Of a DNA stretch of 64,000 bases, positions 8,234-18,432 are shown piece after piece. Every line of letters begins with the position of its first letter. The stretch's first letter is position 1. The DNA lies in NCBI GenBank assembly GCA_036379955.1, contig DASVFR010000025.1:35827-99826 (forward strand), written 5' to 3'. This DNA comes from VRUE01 sp036379955. GTDB lineage: Bacteria > Actinomycetota > Thermoleophilia > Solirubrobacterales > 70-9. The notes under the pieces were generated by a model. The model made no database searches and was not told where the DNA came from. It saw only the letters and a list, made by a program, of their open reading frames with translations. The position numbers and the translations under genes are program-made.

Positions 8234-8472
8234 AGCTCGTCGAGGGTCTGGCCGGCGAGTTCGTCGAGCTCATGTCGAAGTGCGGGGTCGGCGGCACGTT
8301 CCTTTAGCTGCTCGCGCAGGCTCTCGCCGCCAAGCCAGCGACTGCGCCGACCGTGGGGGACGATGTCTGCCATCGGGTCGCCGTTGACCGTGAGGACGAC
8401 GCGCTCACCGGCCTTCACCGCATCGATCACGCTCGCGGTGCGATTGCGCAGGTCTCGGACTCCGATCTCCAT
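8230..8472 (-). CDS. vapB: Antitoxin of the Phd/VapB type
   Basis: The 80-residue protein begins MEIGVRDLRNRTASVIDAVK and continues with a GDPMADIVP segment, the DNA-binding half of Phd/YefM-type antitoxins. The acidic C-terminus is the likely toxin-wrapping part. It overlaps vapC by four bases. It should bind and neutralise VapC and repress its own promoter, which would lie in 8473-8568; no operator palindrome is obvious there. Confidence 0.88.
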   Translation of the reverse strand: MEIGVRDLRNRTASVIDAVKAGERVVLTVNGDPMADIVPHGRRSRWLGGESLREQLKERAADPALRHELDELAGQTLDEL

Positions 8473-8568
8473 ATGCGACAGCGTAGCACCACAAGTTCGT
8501 AGAGCTAATTGATGGGTTGTAGTTGCTATAGCGCGGAAAACCCGTCAAGAAGAGGCCGACCCTCCTTC

Positions 8569-9051
8569 TCAGCCGACCAGCTTCTGGACTACGAAGGTGC
8601 GGGAGCCCTTCGGCGTCTCGATTTCGATCGGTTTGCCTACCTTGGCGTCGCGCAGGGCTCTGCCGATCGGCGACTCGGCCGAGAGGCGGCCCTCGGCGAG
8701 GTTGGCCTCGGTCGAGCCGACGAGGGTCCAGGTGTTGACCTCGTCCTTCGATTCGTCCAGGACCTTGGCGGTGCGGCCGAAGGCGAAGGTCTCGGCGTTG
8801 CCATCGACCTCGACGACGACGGCGGTGCGCAGGCGCTCGCGCAGGCGCTTGATCTTGGTCTCCAGGTGCGCCTGGTCCTCCTTGGCGATGTGATACTCGG
8901 CGTTCTCCTTGAGGTCGCCGAGCTCGCGGGCGACCTTGATGCGCGCTGCCATCTCGGTGCGCGCCGGTCCTTCCAGCTGCTCGATTTCCTCGCGCAGCGC
9001 GGCGATGCCGTCAGCGGTAATCGCCTCGCCGTTCGTCTCGGCGTCTCCCAT
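8569..9051 (-). CDS. greA: Transcription elongation factor GreA
   Basis: This 160-residue protein is full length for GreA, with an N-terminal coiled coil (about 12-78) that enters the RNA polymerase secondary channel and a C-terminal FKBP-like domain. The coiled-coil tip GDLKENAEYHIAKEDQ contains the acidic residues that support cleavage of backtracked RNA. SPIGRAL and the closing segment are also typical of the family. It stands alone, about 100 bases downstream of vapBC's promoter region and 60 bases from the GGDEF gene, on the same strand as both. Confidence 0.95.
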   Translation of the reverse strand: MGDAETNGEAITADGIAALREEIEQLEGPARTEMAARIKVARELGDLKENAEYHIAKEDQAHLETKIKRLRERLRTAVVVEVDGNAETFAFGRTAKVLDESKDEVNTWTLVGSTEANLAEGRLSAESPIGRALRDAKVGKPIEIETPKGSRTFVVQKLVG

Positions 9052-9110
9052 GCGGACAGCGTGGCAGATGCGGGCCCCGCGCGCACCAATCCGCGTCGCG
9101 GCTGGCTATT

Positions 9111-11123
9111 TCAGCGTTCCACCGGTACGTCGCCGGAAAATTCCTCGACTGCGACCTCGCGCGCGAACAGCTCGACCAGGTCGGGGTCGAGCTCGCTGCC
9201 GGCGGCGCGGCGCAGCTCGGCGAGGGCCTCGGCTTCTGAGGACGGGTGGCCGTAGGGCCCCGACTCGGTCAACGCGCTGTAGGCGTCGCAGACGTGGATC
9301 ACGCGCGCGGCGAGGGGGATCTCCTTACCCGCCAGCCCGTCGGGATAGCCGCCGCCGTCCCAGTCCTCATGGCTGGAGCGGACCACCTTGGCGACCTCGC
9401 GCAGGGCGGGGGCCGCCGCCAGCACCCGCTCGCCGACCAGGGTGTGCTTGTGCACGAGGTCTTCCTCGGCCTCGGTCAGCGGCCCGCTCTTGTGCAGGAT
9501 TTCGTCCGGGATCGCGATCTTGCCGATGTCGTGCATCTCGGCGGCGCGCACGAGCACGTCCAGCTGCTCCGCTTCGAGGCCCATCGCGCGGCCCATCGCG
9601 GCGGCGAGCTGGGCGACGCCGCCGAGGCGCCGGTCGAGGTCGGGCTCGCGCTCGCGCAGCACGCCGAGCAGCACGCCGCGCGTCTGGCTCAGGGCCGAGT
9701 CGGCGCGCTGGCCCTTCTGCGTGTACATGCGCCGGTCGGCCGTCTTCAGCGCCTCTTTCGGAGTAGTCGCCTCCGCGGGCAGGAGGGCCATGCCCCAGGA
9801 AGCCCTGATCGTGAAGCTCGGTCCTTTCTCGCGCAGGGCGCCCTCGGCGGCCTTGACCGCCTTCTCCCCCTCGCCGTCGGCGTTGGAGACGAGGACGCAG
9901 AACTCGTCGCCGCCGAGCCGGTAGGCGTCGCCCCGGTCCTCGACCGCTTCCTGCAGCCGAGCGCCCAGACGGCGCAGCAGCTCGTCGCCGGCGCTGTGGC
10001 CGAAGCCGTCGTTGTAGGCCTTGAAGCCGTCGAGGTCGAACAGGGCGAGGATCGCGGGCTCGGGTTCGGCGGTGGAGAGCGCTCGCCCGAGGTCGGCGAG
10101 CAGCGAGCGCCGGTTGCGCAGCCCGGTCAGCGCGTCGGTGGTCGCTTCGCGCTCGCTGGTGGCGAGCATCCGGGTGTTGACCGCGAAGGTGGCCGCCAGA
10201 CGAGCCATCACCGTGATCAGGGCCGCCGCGCCGAGTGCGACGGCGACGGGGCCGATCGGGGCGACGTTGCCGAGCGCGAGAAGGCCGACGACGACCGTGG
10301 CGAGGCCGACCGGCAGGGCGATCGAGCGGACGCTGCGCGCGGCCGTCGGCTCGGCCGCGGCGTCGGGGTACCAGGCGGTGGCGCCGAGCAGGATGAAGGC
10401 CAGCGGCCAGGCGACGCTGGCCAGGTTGAGCGCCTCGGTCGACTGGCCCGCGACCGAGAGGTAGACGACGTCGGCGAGGCCGAAGAGCAGCAGCGCCGAG
10501 GCGATCAGCGGCCATGCCCCGTGCACGCGCCAGCTCGACGTCGTCAGCGCCCCGGTGACGAGGCCGAGGAGGACGAGGTCGGCGCAGGGGTAGGCGAGGC
10601 TCACCGCGACGCCGAGGCTGCTGCCTTCCAGCGCTTCGAGCACCGGCGGGAAGATCAGCGCCGCCGCGACCGAGGCGACCGCGAGCGCCCCGATCAGGCC
10701 GTCGACCCAGGCGAAGCGGTCGATCCCGGCGGAGCGGCTGCGCAGGAGGAGGATCAGGGCGAGGTAGGCCGCCGGGTAGAAGGCGAGGAAGAGGACGTCC
10801 GACGGCGAGGGGAAGGGGGCAGGGCTCGCGTAGTAGAGGACGATCGAGTAGTAGCTCTGGCCCAGCGCCCAGAACAGCATGCCGGCGCCGAGGCAGAGCC
10901 AGGCGAGCCGCTCGCGCTCGACCCGCACGGCCCGGTAGAGCACGACGGCCGCGGCGCCGAGCACGACGGCGTCGTAGACCCAGCGCCCGAATGCGTCCTG
11001 GACCCCTTCGCCGAAGGCGATCGGGCCGACGGTGACCACCGCGTACGCGGCGAGCAGCGCGGAGAGCGCCCCGATCCAGATGGCGATGGGCCTGGGCGGG
11101 CGCCGGGCGAGGGGGAGGTGCAT
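9111..11123 (-). CDS. Membrane GGDEF/HD-GYP cyclic-di-GMP protein
   Basis: This 670-residue protein has about eight to nine N-terminal membrane helices (to about residue 290), a GGDEF domain with intact LGGDEFC active site, then an HD-GYP domain with HDIGK, HEDWDGGGYP and a downstream DAYSAL segment. One polypeptide can thus in principle make cyclic-di-GMP and degrade it. Both sites look complete, so neither is obviously a receptor only. The ATG at 11123 is chosen because longer in-frame starts would read through the hairpin at 11181-11225. The helical N-terminus would sense something in or across the membrane; the signal is unknown. Confidence 0.88.
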   Translation of the reverse strand: MHLPLARRPPRPIAIWIGALSALLAAYAVVTVGPIAFGEGVQDAFGRWVYDAVVLGAAAVVLYRAVRVERERLAWLCLGAGMLFWALGQSYYSIVLYYASPAPFPSPSDVLFLAFYPAAYLALILLLRSRSAGIDRFAWVDGLIGALAVASVAAALIFPPVLEALEGSSLGVAVSLAYPCADLVLLGLVTGALTTSSWRVHGAWPLIASALLLFGLADVVYLSVAGQSTEALNLASVAWPLAFILLGATAWYPDAAAEPTAARSVRSIALPVGLATVVVGLLALGNVAPIGPVAVALGAAALITVMARLAATFAVNTRMLATSEREATTDALTGLRNRRSLLADLGRALSTAEPEPAILALFDLDGFKAYNDGFGHSAGDELLRRLGARLQEAVEDRGDAYRLGGDEFCVLVSNADGEGEKAVKAAEGALREKGPSFTIRASWGMALLPAEATTPKEALKTADRRMYTQKGQRADSALSQTRGVLLGVLREREPDLDRRLGGVAQLAAAMGRAMGLEAEQLDVLVRAAEMHDIGKIAIPDEILHKSGPLTEAEEDLVHKHTLVGERVLAAAPALREVAKVVRSSHEDWDGGGYPDGLAGKEIPLAARVIHVCDAYSALTESGPYGHPSSEAEALAELRRAAGSELDPDLVELFAREVAVEEFSGDVPVER

Positions 11124-11180
11124 GGGATCGGCATCGGCCACCCGGGGCCCGGGCTTGAGCCGGTGGACGCCCCGAATATC

Positions 11181-11225
11181 GGTGCAACGCATTGCGGCTG
11201 CCGTGGAGCCGCAATGCGTTGCACC
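11181..11225. terminator. Perfect hairpin after the alkyl-sulfatase gene
   Basis: Two perfect 19-bp arms (11181-11199 and 11207-11225) around a seven-base loop begin five bases after the alkyl-sulfatase stop. There is no T-tract. It separates this gene from the co-directional GGDEF gene. Confidence 0.75.
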
Positions 11226-11229
11226 TGAG

Positions 11230-13059
11230 TCAGTCGGGCGTGACGATCGCGAAGCCGGGGTCGGGCTCATCGAGGAGGCCGAGCAGCTCGCCGAGCTTGG
11301 CGCCGTCGCCCTCGACCCGCAGGCGGCCGCTCTCGGCCAGCTCGCCGACGTCGGCGGCTTTGAGCAGGAGCTGATTGAGGGCCTCGCGCTCGACGATCAG
11401 GCCGGCGTCGGCGGGCGGGTCGTGGCGGCCAGGCCGGTGGCGCAGGACCCCGTTGCGGAGCTCGATCCGGTGCTCCTCGTCGGGGTCGGTCACGGTCCAG
11501 TCGATGCGCAGGTGCAGCCCGGCCGCGCGCGGCCCGTCGAGCCGGATCGCCATCGCGTCAAGCAGCTGGCTGACCGTCAGCCGGGCGACGACGTCAGGGG
11601 GCGCCGTTCCGGTCGGCGTTCCCGAGATGCCGTCGCGCAGCTCCTTGGCACCCATCAGGAAGAAGTTGCGCCAGGTCGCGTTCTCGGCGCCGTGGCCGAG
11701 CCGTTCGAGGGCCTCGGCCTGCAGCTCGCGGGCGGCGCGGTTCCCCGGCTCGGTGAAGACGACGCGGTTGACGACCTCGGCGACCCAGCGGTAGTCGCCC
11801 GCCTCGAGGGACTCGCGCGCCTTCGCCAGGACCGCGTCGGCGCCGCCCATGAACTCGACGTAGCGGCGTGCCTGCTCGACTGGCGGGTGCTCCCAGAGGC
11901 TCGCCGGGTTGCCGTCGAACCAGCCCATGTAGCGCTGGTAGATCGCCTTCGCGTTGTGGCTGACCGAGCCGTAGAACTCGCGGCAGTGCCACTCGGAGGC
12001 GAGGCTCGGCGGCAGCTCGATCGCCTCGGCGATCTCCGGGCCCGTCAGCCCCTTGTTGAGCAGGCGCACGGTCTGGTCGTGCAGGTAGGCGTAGAGGTCG
12101 CGCTGCTTCTCGAGGAACTCGACGATCTCCGCGCCGCCCCAGCGCGGCCAGTTGTGGCCGGCGCAAAGCACCTCGGTCTCGGCGCCGTAGAGCTCGATCG
12201 TGCGATCGAGGTGGTTGGCCCAGACGCGGGCGTCGCGGACTAGGGCGCCGCGCAGGGTGAGGACGTTGTGCATCGAGCAGACGGCGTTGTCGGCGATGCA
12301 GAGCAAGCGGGCGTCGGGGAAGTGGACGTTCATCGCCGCCGGTGCCTCGGCTTCGGGCGTGAGCTGGAAGCGCATGCGCACGCCGTCGACGGTCTCCTCC
12401 TGGCCGCTCTCGACCACGTCGAGGTTCGGTGGCAGCAGGCCGATCGTTCCCAGCGAGGTCGTCTGGCCGAGCCCGGCGCCGAGCTGACCCTCGGGCCCGC
12501 GCTCGAGCCGCGCCCCGTACATGTAGCCGGCCCGGCGCGCCATCGCGGTGCCGGCGAAGACGTTCTCGCTGACCGCGTGGTGGAGGAAGCCGGCGGGGGC
12601 GAGGATTGGGATGCGCCGCGCCGCGATCTCCTCCTCGGAGAGGACGCCCCGGGCGCCGCCGAAGTGATCGATGTGGCTGTGGGTGTAGAGCAGCCCCGTG
12701 ACCGGGCGCTCGCCGCGGTGCTCGCGGTAGAGGGCGAGCGCGGCGGCCGCGGTCTCGGTCGAGACCAGGGGGTCGATGACGACGATCCCCTCGCGCCCCT
12801 CGACCACGTGCATGTTGGAGAGGTCGAAGCCGCGCAGCTGGTAGAAGCCGGGCGCCAGCTCGAACAGCCCGGCGATGCGGCCGAGCTGGGCCTGGCGCCA
12901 GAGGTTCGGGTGGGCGGTGGCGGGCGGCTCCGCGTCGAGGAACTCGTAGGACTCGAGCTCCCAGACGACGCGGCCATCCTCGTCCTCGACTCGGGGCGGG
13001 TCGAAGGGTGCGATCAGACCGCGGCGCGCCAGCTCGCGCTCGTGCTCGAACGCGCTCAC
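11230..13059 (-). CDS. Alkyl sulfatase, metallo-beta-lactamase fold (SdsA1/BDS1-like)
   Basis: At about 609 residues this matches the three-domain alkyl sulfatases. The N-terminal metallo-beta-lactamase domain has THSHIDHFGG, the two-zinc-binding signature of this group. A helical dimerisation region and an SCP2-like C-terminal domain, which binds the alkyl chain, follow. GTG at 13059 has AGAGG nearby and is preferred over a longer frame that crosses the hairpin at 13077-13132. The enzyme would release sulfate and an alcohol from alkyl sulfates. A predicted signal peptide is not evident. Its position directly after beta-oxidation genes suggests the freed alcohol is oxidised and fed into that pathway, which is inference. 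Confidence 0.87.
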   Translation of the reverse strand: MSAFEHERELARRGLIAPFDPPRVEDEDGRVVWELESYEFLDAEPPATAHPNLWRQAQLGRIAGLFELAPGFYQLRGFDLSNMHVVEGREGIVVIDPLVSTETAAAALALYREHRGERPVTGLLYTHSHIDHFGGARGVLSEEEIAARRIPILAPAGFLHHAVSENVFAGTAMARRAGYMYGARLERGPEGQLGAGLGQTTSLGTIGLLPPNLDVVESGQEETVDGVRMRFQLTPEAEAPAAMNVHFPDARLLCIADNAVCSMHNVLTLRGALVRDARVWANHLDRTIELYGAETEVLCAGHNWPRWGGAEIVEFLEKQRDLYAYLHDQTVRLLNKGLTGPEIAEAIELPPSLASEWHCREFYGSVSHNAKAIYQRYMGWFDGNPASLWEHPPVEQARRYVEFMGGADAVLAKARESLEAGDYRWVAEVVNRVVFTEPGNRAARELQAEALERLGHGAENATWRNFFLMGAKELRDGISGTPTGTAPPDVVARLTVSQLLDAMAIRLDGPRAAGLHLRIDWTVTDPDEEHRIELRNGVLRHRPGRHDPPADAGLIVEREALNQLLLKAADVGELAESGRLRVEGDGAKLGELLGLLDEPDPGFAIVTPD

Positions 13060-13076
13060 CGAAACACCTCTGGTTC

Positions 13077-13132
13077 GCGCCCCAATCGCCACGGACTCGA
13101 ACAACCGGTGATCACCGTGACGATTGGGGCGC
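13077..13132. terminator. Hairpin after the 3-hydroxyacyl-CoA dehydrogenase gene
   Basis: Arms of 18 bp at 13077-13094 and 13115-13132 pair with a single mismatch and touch the dehydrogenase stop codon at 13133. No T-tract follows. Confidence 0.7.
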
Positions 13133-14320
13133 TCATAGGGCTTCGGCGAGGAGCCGGGGGGCGGGTGCGTAGGCCTCGCCGCGCTCGGCGCGCAGCTCTT
13201 CGAGTAGCTCGATCGCACGGGCCGGGCCGATCGACGCCGTCAGCTCGATCGGGCCGCGCGGCCAGTTGAAGCCGAGCCGCATCGCGGTGTCCATGTCCAC
13301 CGGTGAGCCGACCTCCTCTTCGAGCGCGAAGGCGGCCTCGTTGGCAATCTGGGCCACGAGCCGGAGGAGGATCGTAGGCGCCGCCGGGTCGATCTTCGCC
13401 AGGGTCACCGGGTCGAGGGTTGGCGCCTCGATGTCGAGGGCCGGGTCCTCCGGGCGGTGCGATCCGTCGCCGTAGGAGTAGAAGCCCGCGCCGCTCTTAC
13501 GGCCCAGCTTGCCTTCGGCGACGAGCGCTTCCTGGATTGGGCTCGGCTTCCAGCGCTCCGGCTCGCCTCCCTGGGCGTAGAAGGAGCGGGCGACGCTGAG
13601 GTTGACGTCGAGCCCGATCAAGTCGATCAACTCGAAGGGCCCCATGCGGAAGCCGCCGCCGACGCGGACGACGCGGTCGATCGTCGCCGCATCGGCGACG
13701 CCCTCGGCGAGCATCCGCAGCGACTCCAGGCTGAAGGGGCGAGCGAGCCGGTTGGCGATGAAGCCGGGGCAGTCCCTGGCGCGGATTGGGGTGCGACCCA
13801 TGCGCACGCCGACCTCGGTCGTCGCTTCCAGCGCCGTCGGCGAGGAATCGGCGGTGGCGACGACCTCGACCAGCTTCATCAGCGCCGGCGGGTTGAAGAA
13901 GTGCATGCCGACGACGCGCTCGCGATCCGGGACCCCGATGGCGACGTCGGTGACCGGCAGCGAGGAGGTGTTGGTGGCGAGGATCGTCGCCGGGCCGCAG
14001 GCCACCGCGAGCGAGGCGAACAGCTCGCGCTTCAGCGTCAGGTCCTCGGGCGCCGCCTCGATCACGAGGTCGCATTCGCCGAGGTCGGCGAGGTGGGGCG
14101 CGGCGCCGACCCGGTCCCCGGCCGCTCTCGCGTCGTCCTCGCTCCACAGCCCCCGCGTCGCACCCTTGGCGAGCGCCCGGTGCAGCCGGTCGTTGGCGGC
14201 CTCGAGCGCCGCCAGGATCGGGTCGTGCAGGCGCGTCTCGTAGCCGCCGAGCGCCGCGATCTGCGCGATCCCGGCCCCCATCGTCCCGGCGCCGACGACG
14301 CCGATTCGCTGGACGCTCAC
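13133..14320 (-). CDS. 3-hydroxyacyl-CoA dehydrogenase
   Basis: The 395-residue protein starts with the NAD-binding GVVGAGTMGAGIAQ motif and has the conserved ATNTSSL and MHFFNPP segments of the 3HCDH N-terminal domain. Two copies of the C-terminal 3HCDH domain follow (about 185-280 and 300-395), a duplication seen in PaaH-like enzymes. It oxidises 3-hydroxyacyl-CoA to 3-ketoacyl-CoA with NAD in fatty-acid or aromatic-acid breakdown. It lies downstream of enoyl-CoA hydratase in the same direction with a repeat hairpin between. Confidence 0.93.
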   Translation of the reverse strand: MSVQRIGVVGAGTMGAGIAQIAALGGYETRLHDPILAALEAANDRLHRALAKGATRGLWSEDDARAAGDRVGAAPHLADLGECDLVIEAAPEDLTLKRELFASLAVACGPATILATNTSSLPVTDVAIGVPDRERVVGMHFFNPPALMKLVEVVATADSSPTALEATTEVGVRMGRTPIRARDCPGFIANRLARPFSLESLRMLAEGVADAATIDRVVRVGGGFRMGPFELIDLIGLDVNLSVARSFYAQGGEPERWKPSPIQEALVAEGKLGRKSGAGFYSYGDGSHRPEDPALDIEAPTLDPVTLAKIDPAAPTILLRLVAQIANEAAFALEEEVGSPVDMDTAMRLGFNWPRGPIELTASIGPARAIELLEELRAERGEAYAPAPRLLAEAL

Positions 14321-14332
14321 CGCTCCCTCCCG

Positions 14333-14379
14333 TTCCGGTGCGCTTTATGCCACCTATGACCACATAAAGCGCACCGGAA
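14333..14379. repeat. Palindromic repeat, copy 1 (terminator-like)
   Basis: Perfect 17-bp arms (14333-14349 and 14363-14379) enclose a 13-base loop containing CTATGACC. A second copy with nearly the same arms and the same loop core is found at 17161-17205. It starts right after the enoyl-CoA hydratase stop. It may be a terminator, a REP-like element or both. Confidence 0.7.
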
Positions 14380-14381
14380 GG

Positions 14382-15152
14382 TCATTTGCCCTCGAACTTC
14401 GGGTCGCGCTTCTCGAGGAAGGCCTTCATGCCCTCGACCCGGTCCTCGGTCGCCATCGCCAGCTCGTAGAGGCGGCGCTCGTTCTCGAGGCCGGGGGAGA
14501 GGGCGGTCTCCTCGGCGACGAGCACAGCCTGCTTGGCGAGGCGCGAGGCGATCGGCGGCTTCTCGGCGACTTCGCGGGCGAGGGCGAGGGCCGCGTCGAG
14601 CCACTCGCCGTCGGGGACGACGCGGTTGACGAGGCCAAGGTCGCGCGCCTCGGCGGCGCCGAAGCGGCGACCGGTGAGGACCAGCTCCATCGCCCGCTGC
14701 TTGCCGAGCACCCGCGCCAGGCGCTGGGTGCCGCCACCCCCAGGGATGATTCCCAGGTCGATCTCCGGCTGGCCGAAGGTGGCGCCCTCGGCGGCGACGA
14801 TCATGTCGCAGGCGAGCGCCAGCTCGCAGCCGCCGCCGAGCGCGTAGCCCGAGACCGCGGCGACCATCGGCGTCTTGATCGCGGCGAGGCGGCGCCAGAA
14901 GGCCGCCGCCGGGTGGCGCAGGGCCTCGGCGAAGCTGCGCTCGGCCATCGCCTTGATGTCGGCGCCGGCGGCGAAGACCTTCTCGGAGCCGGCGATGACG
15001 ACGCAGCGAACGTCGGGGTCGGGATCGAGCCGCTCCAGCCCCGACGCCAGCTCCTCCATCACCTCGGGAGAGAGCGCGTTGCGCGCCTCGGGCCGGTCGA
15101 TGCGCAGCAGGGCGACGTGGCCGTCGCGGGTGCTCTCGATCAGGTCGCCCAC
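14382..15152 (-). CDS. Enoyl-CoA hydratase/isomerase
   Basis: This 256-residue crotonase-fold protein has the two oxyanion-hole segments (AGADIKAMAE and GYALGGGCELAL) and the catalytic region around PEIDLGIIPGGGGTQRL, including the two Glu positions expected for hydratases. It adds water to trans-2-enoyl-CoA in the second step of beta-oxidation. It starts ten bases after the acyl-CoA dehydrogenase stop, so the two are co-transcribed. Substrate chain length cannot be deduced. Confidence 0.93.
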   Translation of the reverse strand: MGDLIESTRDGHVALLRIDRPEARNALSPEVMEELASGLERLDPDPDVRCVVIAGSEKVFAAGADIKAMAERSFAEALRHPAAAFWRRLAAIKTPMVAAVSGYALGGGCELALACDMIVAAEGATFGQPEIDLGIIPGGGGTQRLARVLGKQRAMELVLTGRRFGAAEARDLGLVNRVVPDGEWLDAALALAREVAEKPPIASRLAKQAVLVAEETALSPGLENERRLYELAMATEDRVEGMKAFLEKRDPKFEGK

Positions 15153-15162
15153 GCCTTGCTCC

Positions 15163-16329
15163 CTACAGCGGCGTCATCGCGTTGATCCCGGTCGCGGCCC
15201 GGCCGATGATCAATTTCTGGATCTGTGAGGTGCCCTCGTAGAGGGTGGTGACGCGGGCGTCGCGCAGGTAGCGCTCCACCGGGTAGTCGTCGACGTAGCC
15301 GGCGCCGCCGTGGACCTGGATCGCCAGGTTGGCGCATTCGACGGCCGACTCGGTTGCGTAGAGCTTCGCCACCGAGGTCTCCGTCGTGTTCGGCGCGCCT
15401 TCGTCCTTGAGCGCGCCGGCGCGGTAGACCAGCATCCGGCTTGCGTCGCGCTTGAGGATCATGTCGGCGATCATCTCCTGCACCAGCTGGAAGCGGGCGA
15501 GGGGGACGCCGAACTGCTTGCGCTCCTTGGCGTAGGCGACCGAGGCTTCGACGCAGCCTTCGCAGATGCCGACGCAGCCGGCGGCGACGCTGTAGCGGCC
15601 GTTGTCGAGGGCGCTCATCGCGACCTTGAAGCCGTCGCCGATCTCACCGAGCATCGCCTCCTCGCCGACCTCGACGCCGTCGAGCGAGATTTCGCCGGTG
15701 TCGGAGGAGCGCAGGCCGAGCTTGCCGTGGATCTCCTGCGTCGTGAAGCCCTCGCTGTCGGTCGGGACGAGGAAGCAGGCGAGGCCCTTGTGCTTCTTCT
15801 CGGGGTCGGTCTGGGCGAAGATCAGGGCGACCTCGGAGAAGTTGGCGAGGCTGATCCACATCTTCTGGCCGCTGATCGACCAGCCGGAGTCGGTCTTGGT
15901 CGCGCGGGTGCGCAGGTTGGCGGCGTCGGAGCCGGTGTCGGGCTCGGTCAGGCCGAAGCAGCCGAGCGCCTCGCCGGAGCAGAGCCGCGGCAGCCAGCGC
16001 TGCTTCTGCTCCTCGGTGCCCCACTTCTCGATCGAGCCCGCGACGAGCGAGGTCTGCACCGAGACGACGGTGCGCGCCGAGGAGTCGGCGCGGCCGACCT
16101 GTTCGACGATCAGGCCGTAGCCGAGGTAGTCGAGGCCGCGGCCGCCGTATTGCTCGGAGACCGGCGCGCCGAGGTAGCCGACCTCGCCCAGCTTGCTCGC
16201 CAGCTCGCGGTCGAAGCGGGCGGCGCGGTCGTTCTCCTTCACCCGCGGCGTTATCTCCTTGTCGGCGAATTCGCGAGCGGTTTCGGAAATCAGGCGCTGC
16301 TCGTCGGTCAACTGGAAGTCCAAGGTCAA
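15163..16329 (-). CDS. Acyl-CoA dehydrogenase
   Basis: At 388 residues this is a standard-length flavoenzyme. Signatures are CFGLTEPDTGSDAA (FAD/substrate binding), QIHGGAGYVDDYPVERYLRD and the catalytic Glu in LYEGTSQIQ near residue 367, the position used by short- and medium-chain enzymes. It catalyses the first beta-oxidation step and passes electrons to ETF. Its ATG overlaps the upstream aminotransferase stop. A short branched-chain substrate is possible because an aminotransferase of the branched-chain fold precedes it, but that is inference. Confidence 0.93.
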   Translation of the reverse strand: MTLDFQLTDEQRLISETAREFADKEITPRVKENDRAARFDRELASKLGEVGYLGAPVSEQYGGRGLDYLGYGLIVEQVGRADSSARTVVSVQTSLVAGSIEKWGTEEQKQRWLPRLCSGEALGCFGLTEPDTGSDAANLRTRATKTDSGWSISGQKMWISLANFSEVALIFAQTDPEKKHKGLACFLVPTDSEGFTTQEIHGKLGLRSSDTGEISLDGVEVGEEAMLGEIGDGFKVAMSALDNGRYSVAAGCVGICEGCVEASVAYAKERKQFGVPLARFQLVQEMIADMILKRDASRMLVYRAGALKDEGAPNTTETSVAKLYATESAVECANLAIQVHGGAGYVDDYPVERYLRDARVTTLYEGTSQIQKLIIGRAATGINAMTPL

Positions 16330-17132
16330 AGCTCCTTTCCGAGCGTCGCCGCGAAGGCTTCCTGTGCCTCGCGGGTGCGGGGGCCGGGCGCCGAGGGCAG
16401 CCCGGCGCCGTCGATTGCGGATACGGCTTGGATCTCGCGCGTGGTCGAGGCGAGGAAGGCCTCGCGAGCACCGCGCAGGTCGGCGACGGGCCAGGTTCCC
16501 TCCTCGACGTCGAGGGTCTTGACGAGGCGGTCGCGAGTGATCGACTCGAGCACGCCGTTGTCGAGGGCGGGCGTGCGCAGCGCGCCCTCGGGCGAGACCC
16601 AGAAGATGGAGGAGGTGGGTGGCTCGAGCACGGTGCCGTCGGGCTGGATGAGGACGGCCTCGTCGGCGCCCGCTGCCTTGGCGAGCCGGGTGGCCTGCAT
16701 GTTGGCGGCGTAGGAGAGCGACTTGACTCCGTTGAGGATCACGCTCGGGCAGTAGGTGACGGTGGCGACGCGGACGGTCTCCGCGTGAGCCGGGATCGGC
16801 TCGGTCATCGCCAGGCGGCGCCCGCCCCGGGTGACGATCAGCCGCAGCTGCCCGTCGGCGGGGCCGAGCTCGGCGAGCAGCGCGTCGACCTCGGCCTCGA
16901 GCGCGTCGCGGTCGAACTCGAGCTCGATTGCCGCGGAAGAGCGCCCGAGCCGGTCGAGGTGGTCGCCGAGCGCGAACGGCCGTCCCTCATAGAGCCGGAT
17001 CACCTCGAAGGCGCCGTCGCCGCGGTAGAGCCCGTCGTCCTTGAGCGGCACAATGGCCTCGGCGGTCGCCGTAATCCGCCCATCCACGCTCGCCAACTCT
17101 CGAAGCTCGGTTGTCCGAGGGTCACCCGTCAT
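16326..17132 (-). CDS. Class IV aminotransferase (branched-chain/ADC lyase fold)
   Basis: This 268-residue PLP enzyme has the fold-type IV pattern: DGLYRGDGAFEVIR near residue 35, a Lys in GVKSLSYAAN as PLP-binding residue, then EAVLIQPDGTVLEPPTSSIFW. Members include branched-chain aminotransferase, D-amino acid aminotransferase and aminodeoxychorismate lyase; the short length fits the last two best. It heads the aminotransferase, acyl-CoA dehydrogenase, enoyl-CoA hydratase run with a four-base overlap to the next gene. Confidence 0.83.
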   Translation of the reverse strand: MTGDPRTTELRELASVDGRITATAEAIVPLKDDGLYRGDGAFEVIRLYEGRPFALGDHLDRLGRSSAAIELEFDRDALEAEVDALLAELGPADGQLRLIVTRGGRRLAMTEPIPAHAETVRVATVTYCPSVILNGVKSLSYAANMQATRLAKAAGADEAVLIQPDGTVLEPPTSSIFWVSPEGALRTPALDNGVLESITRDRLVKTLDVEEGTWPVADLRGAREAFLASTTREIQAVSAIDGAGLPSAPGPRTREAQEAFAATLGKEL

Positions 17133-17160
17133 CGGTCGGCGAGGCTACTAGCCGGCCCGT

Positions 17161-17205
17161 TCCGGTGCGCTTTATACGGGCTATGACCGCATAAGGCGCA
17201 CCGGA
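17161..17205. repeat. Palindromic repeat, copy 2 (terminator-like)
   Basis: Arms 17161-17175 and 17191-17205 pair over 15 bp with one G-T wobble. Arms and the CTATGACC loop core match the copy at 14333-14379. It follows the thiolase stop at 17220. Confidence 0.68.
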
Positions 17206-17219
17206 GCGAGTGGGCTGGG

Positions 17220-18419
<1,200 letters not shown>

Positions 18420-18432
18420 GGGCGGGATTTAA

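Noticed and set aside
9246..11228. Plus-strand frame of about 660 codons opposite the GGDEF gene
   Set aside because: The minus-strand gene has full catalytic motifs; the antisense frame is Ala/Gly/Glu-rich without family features.
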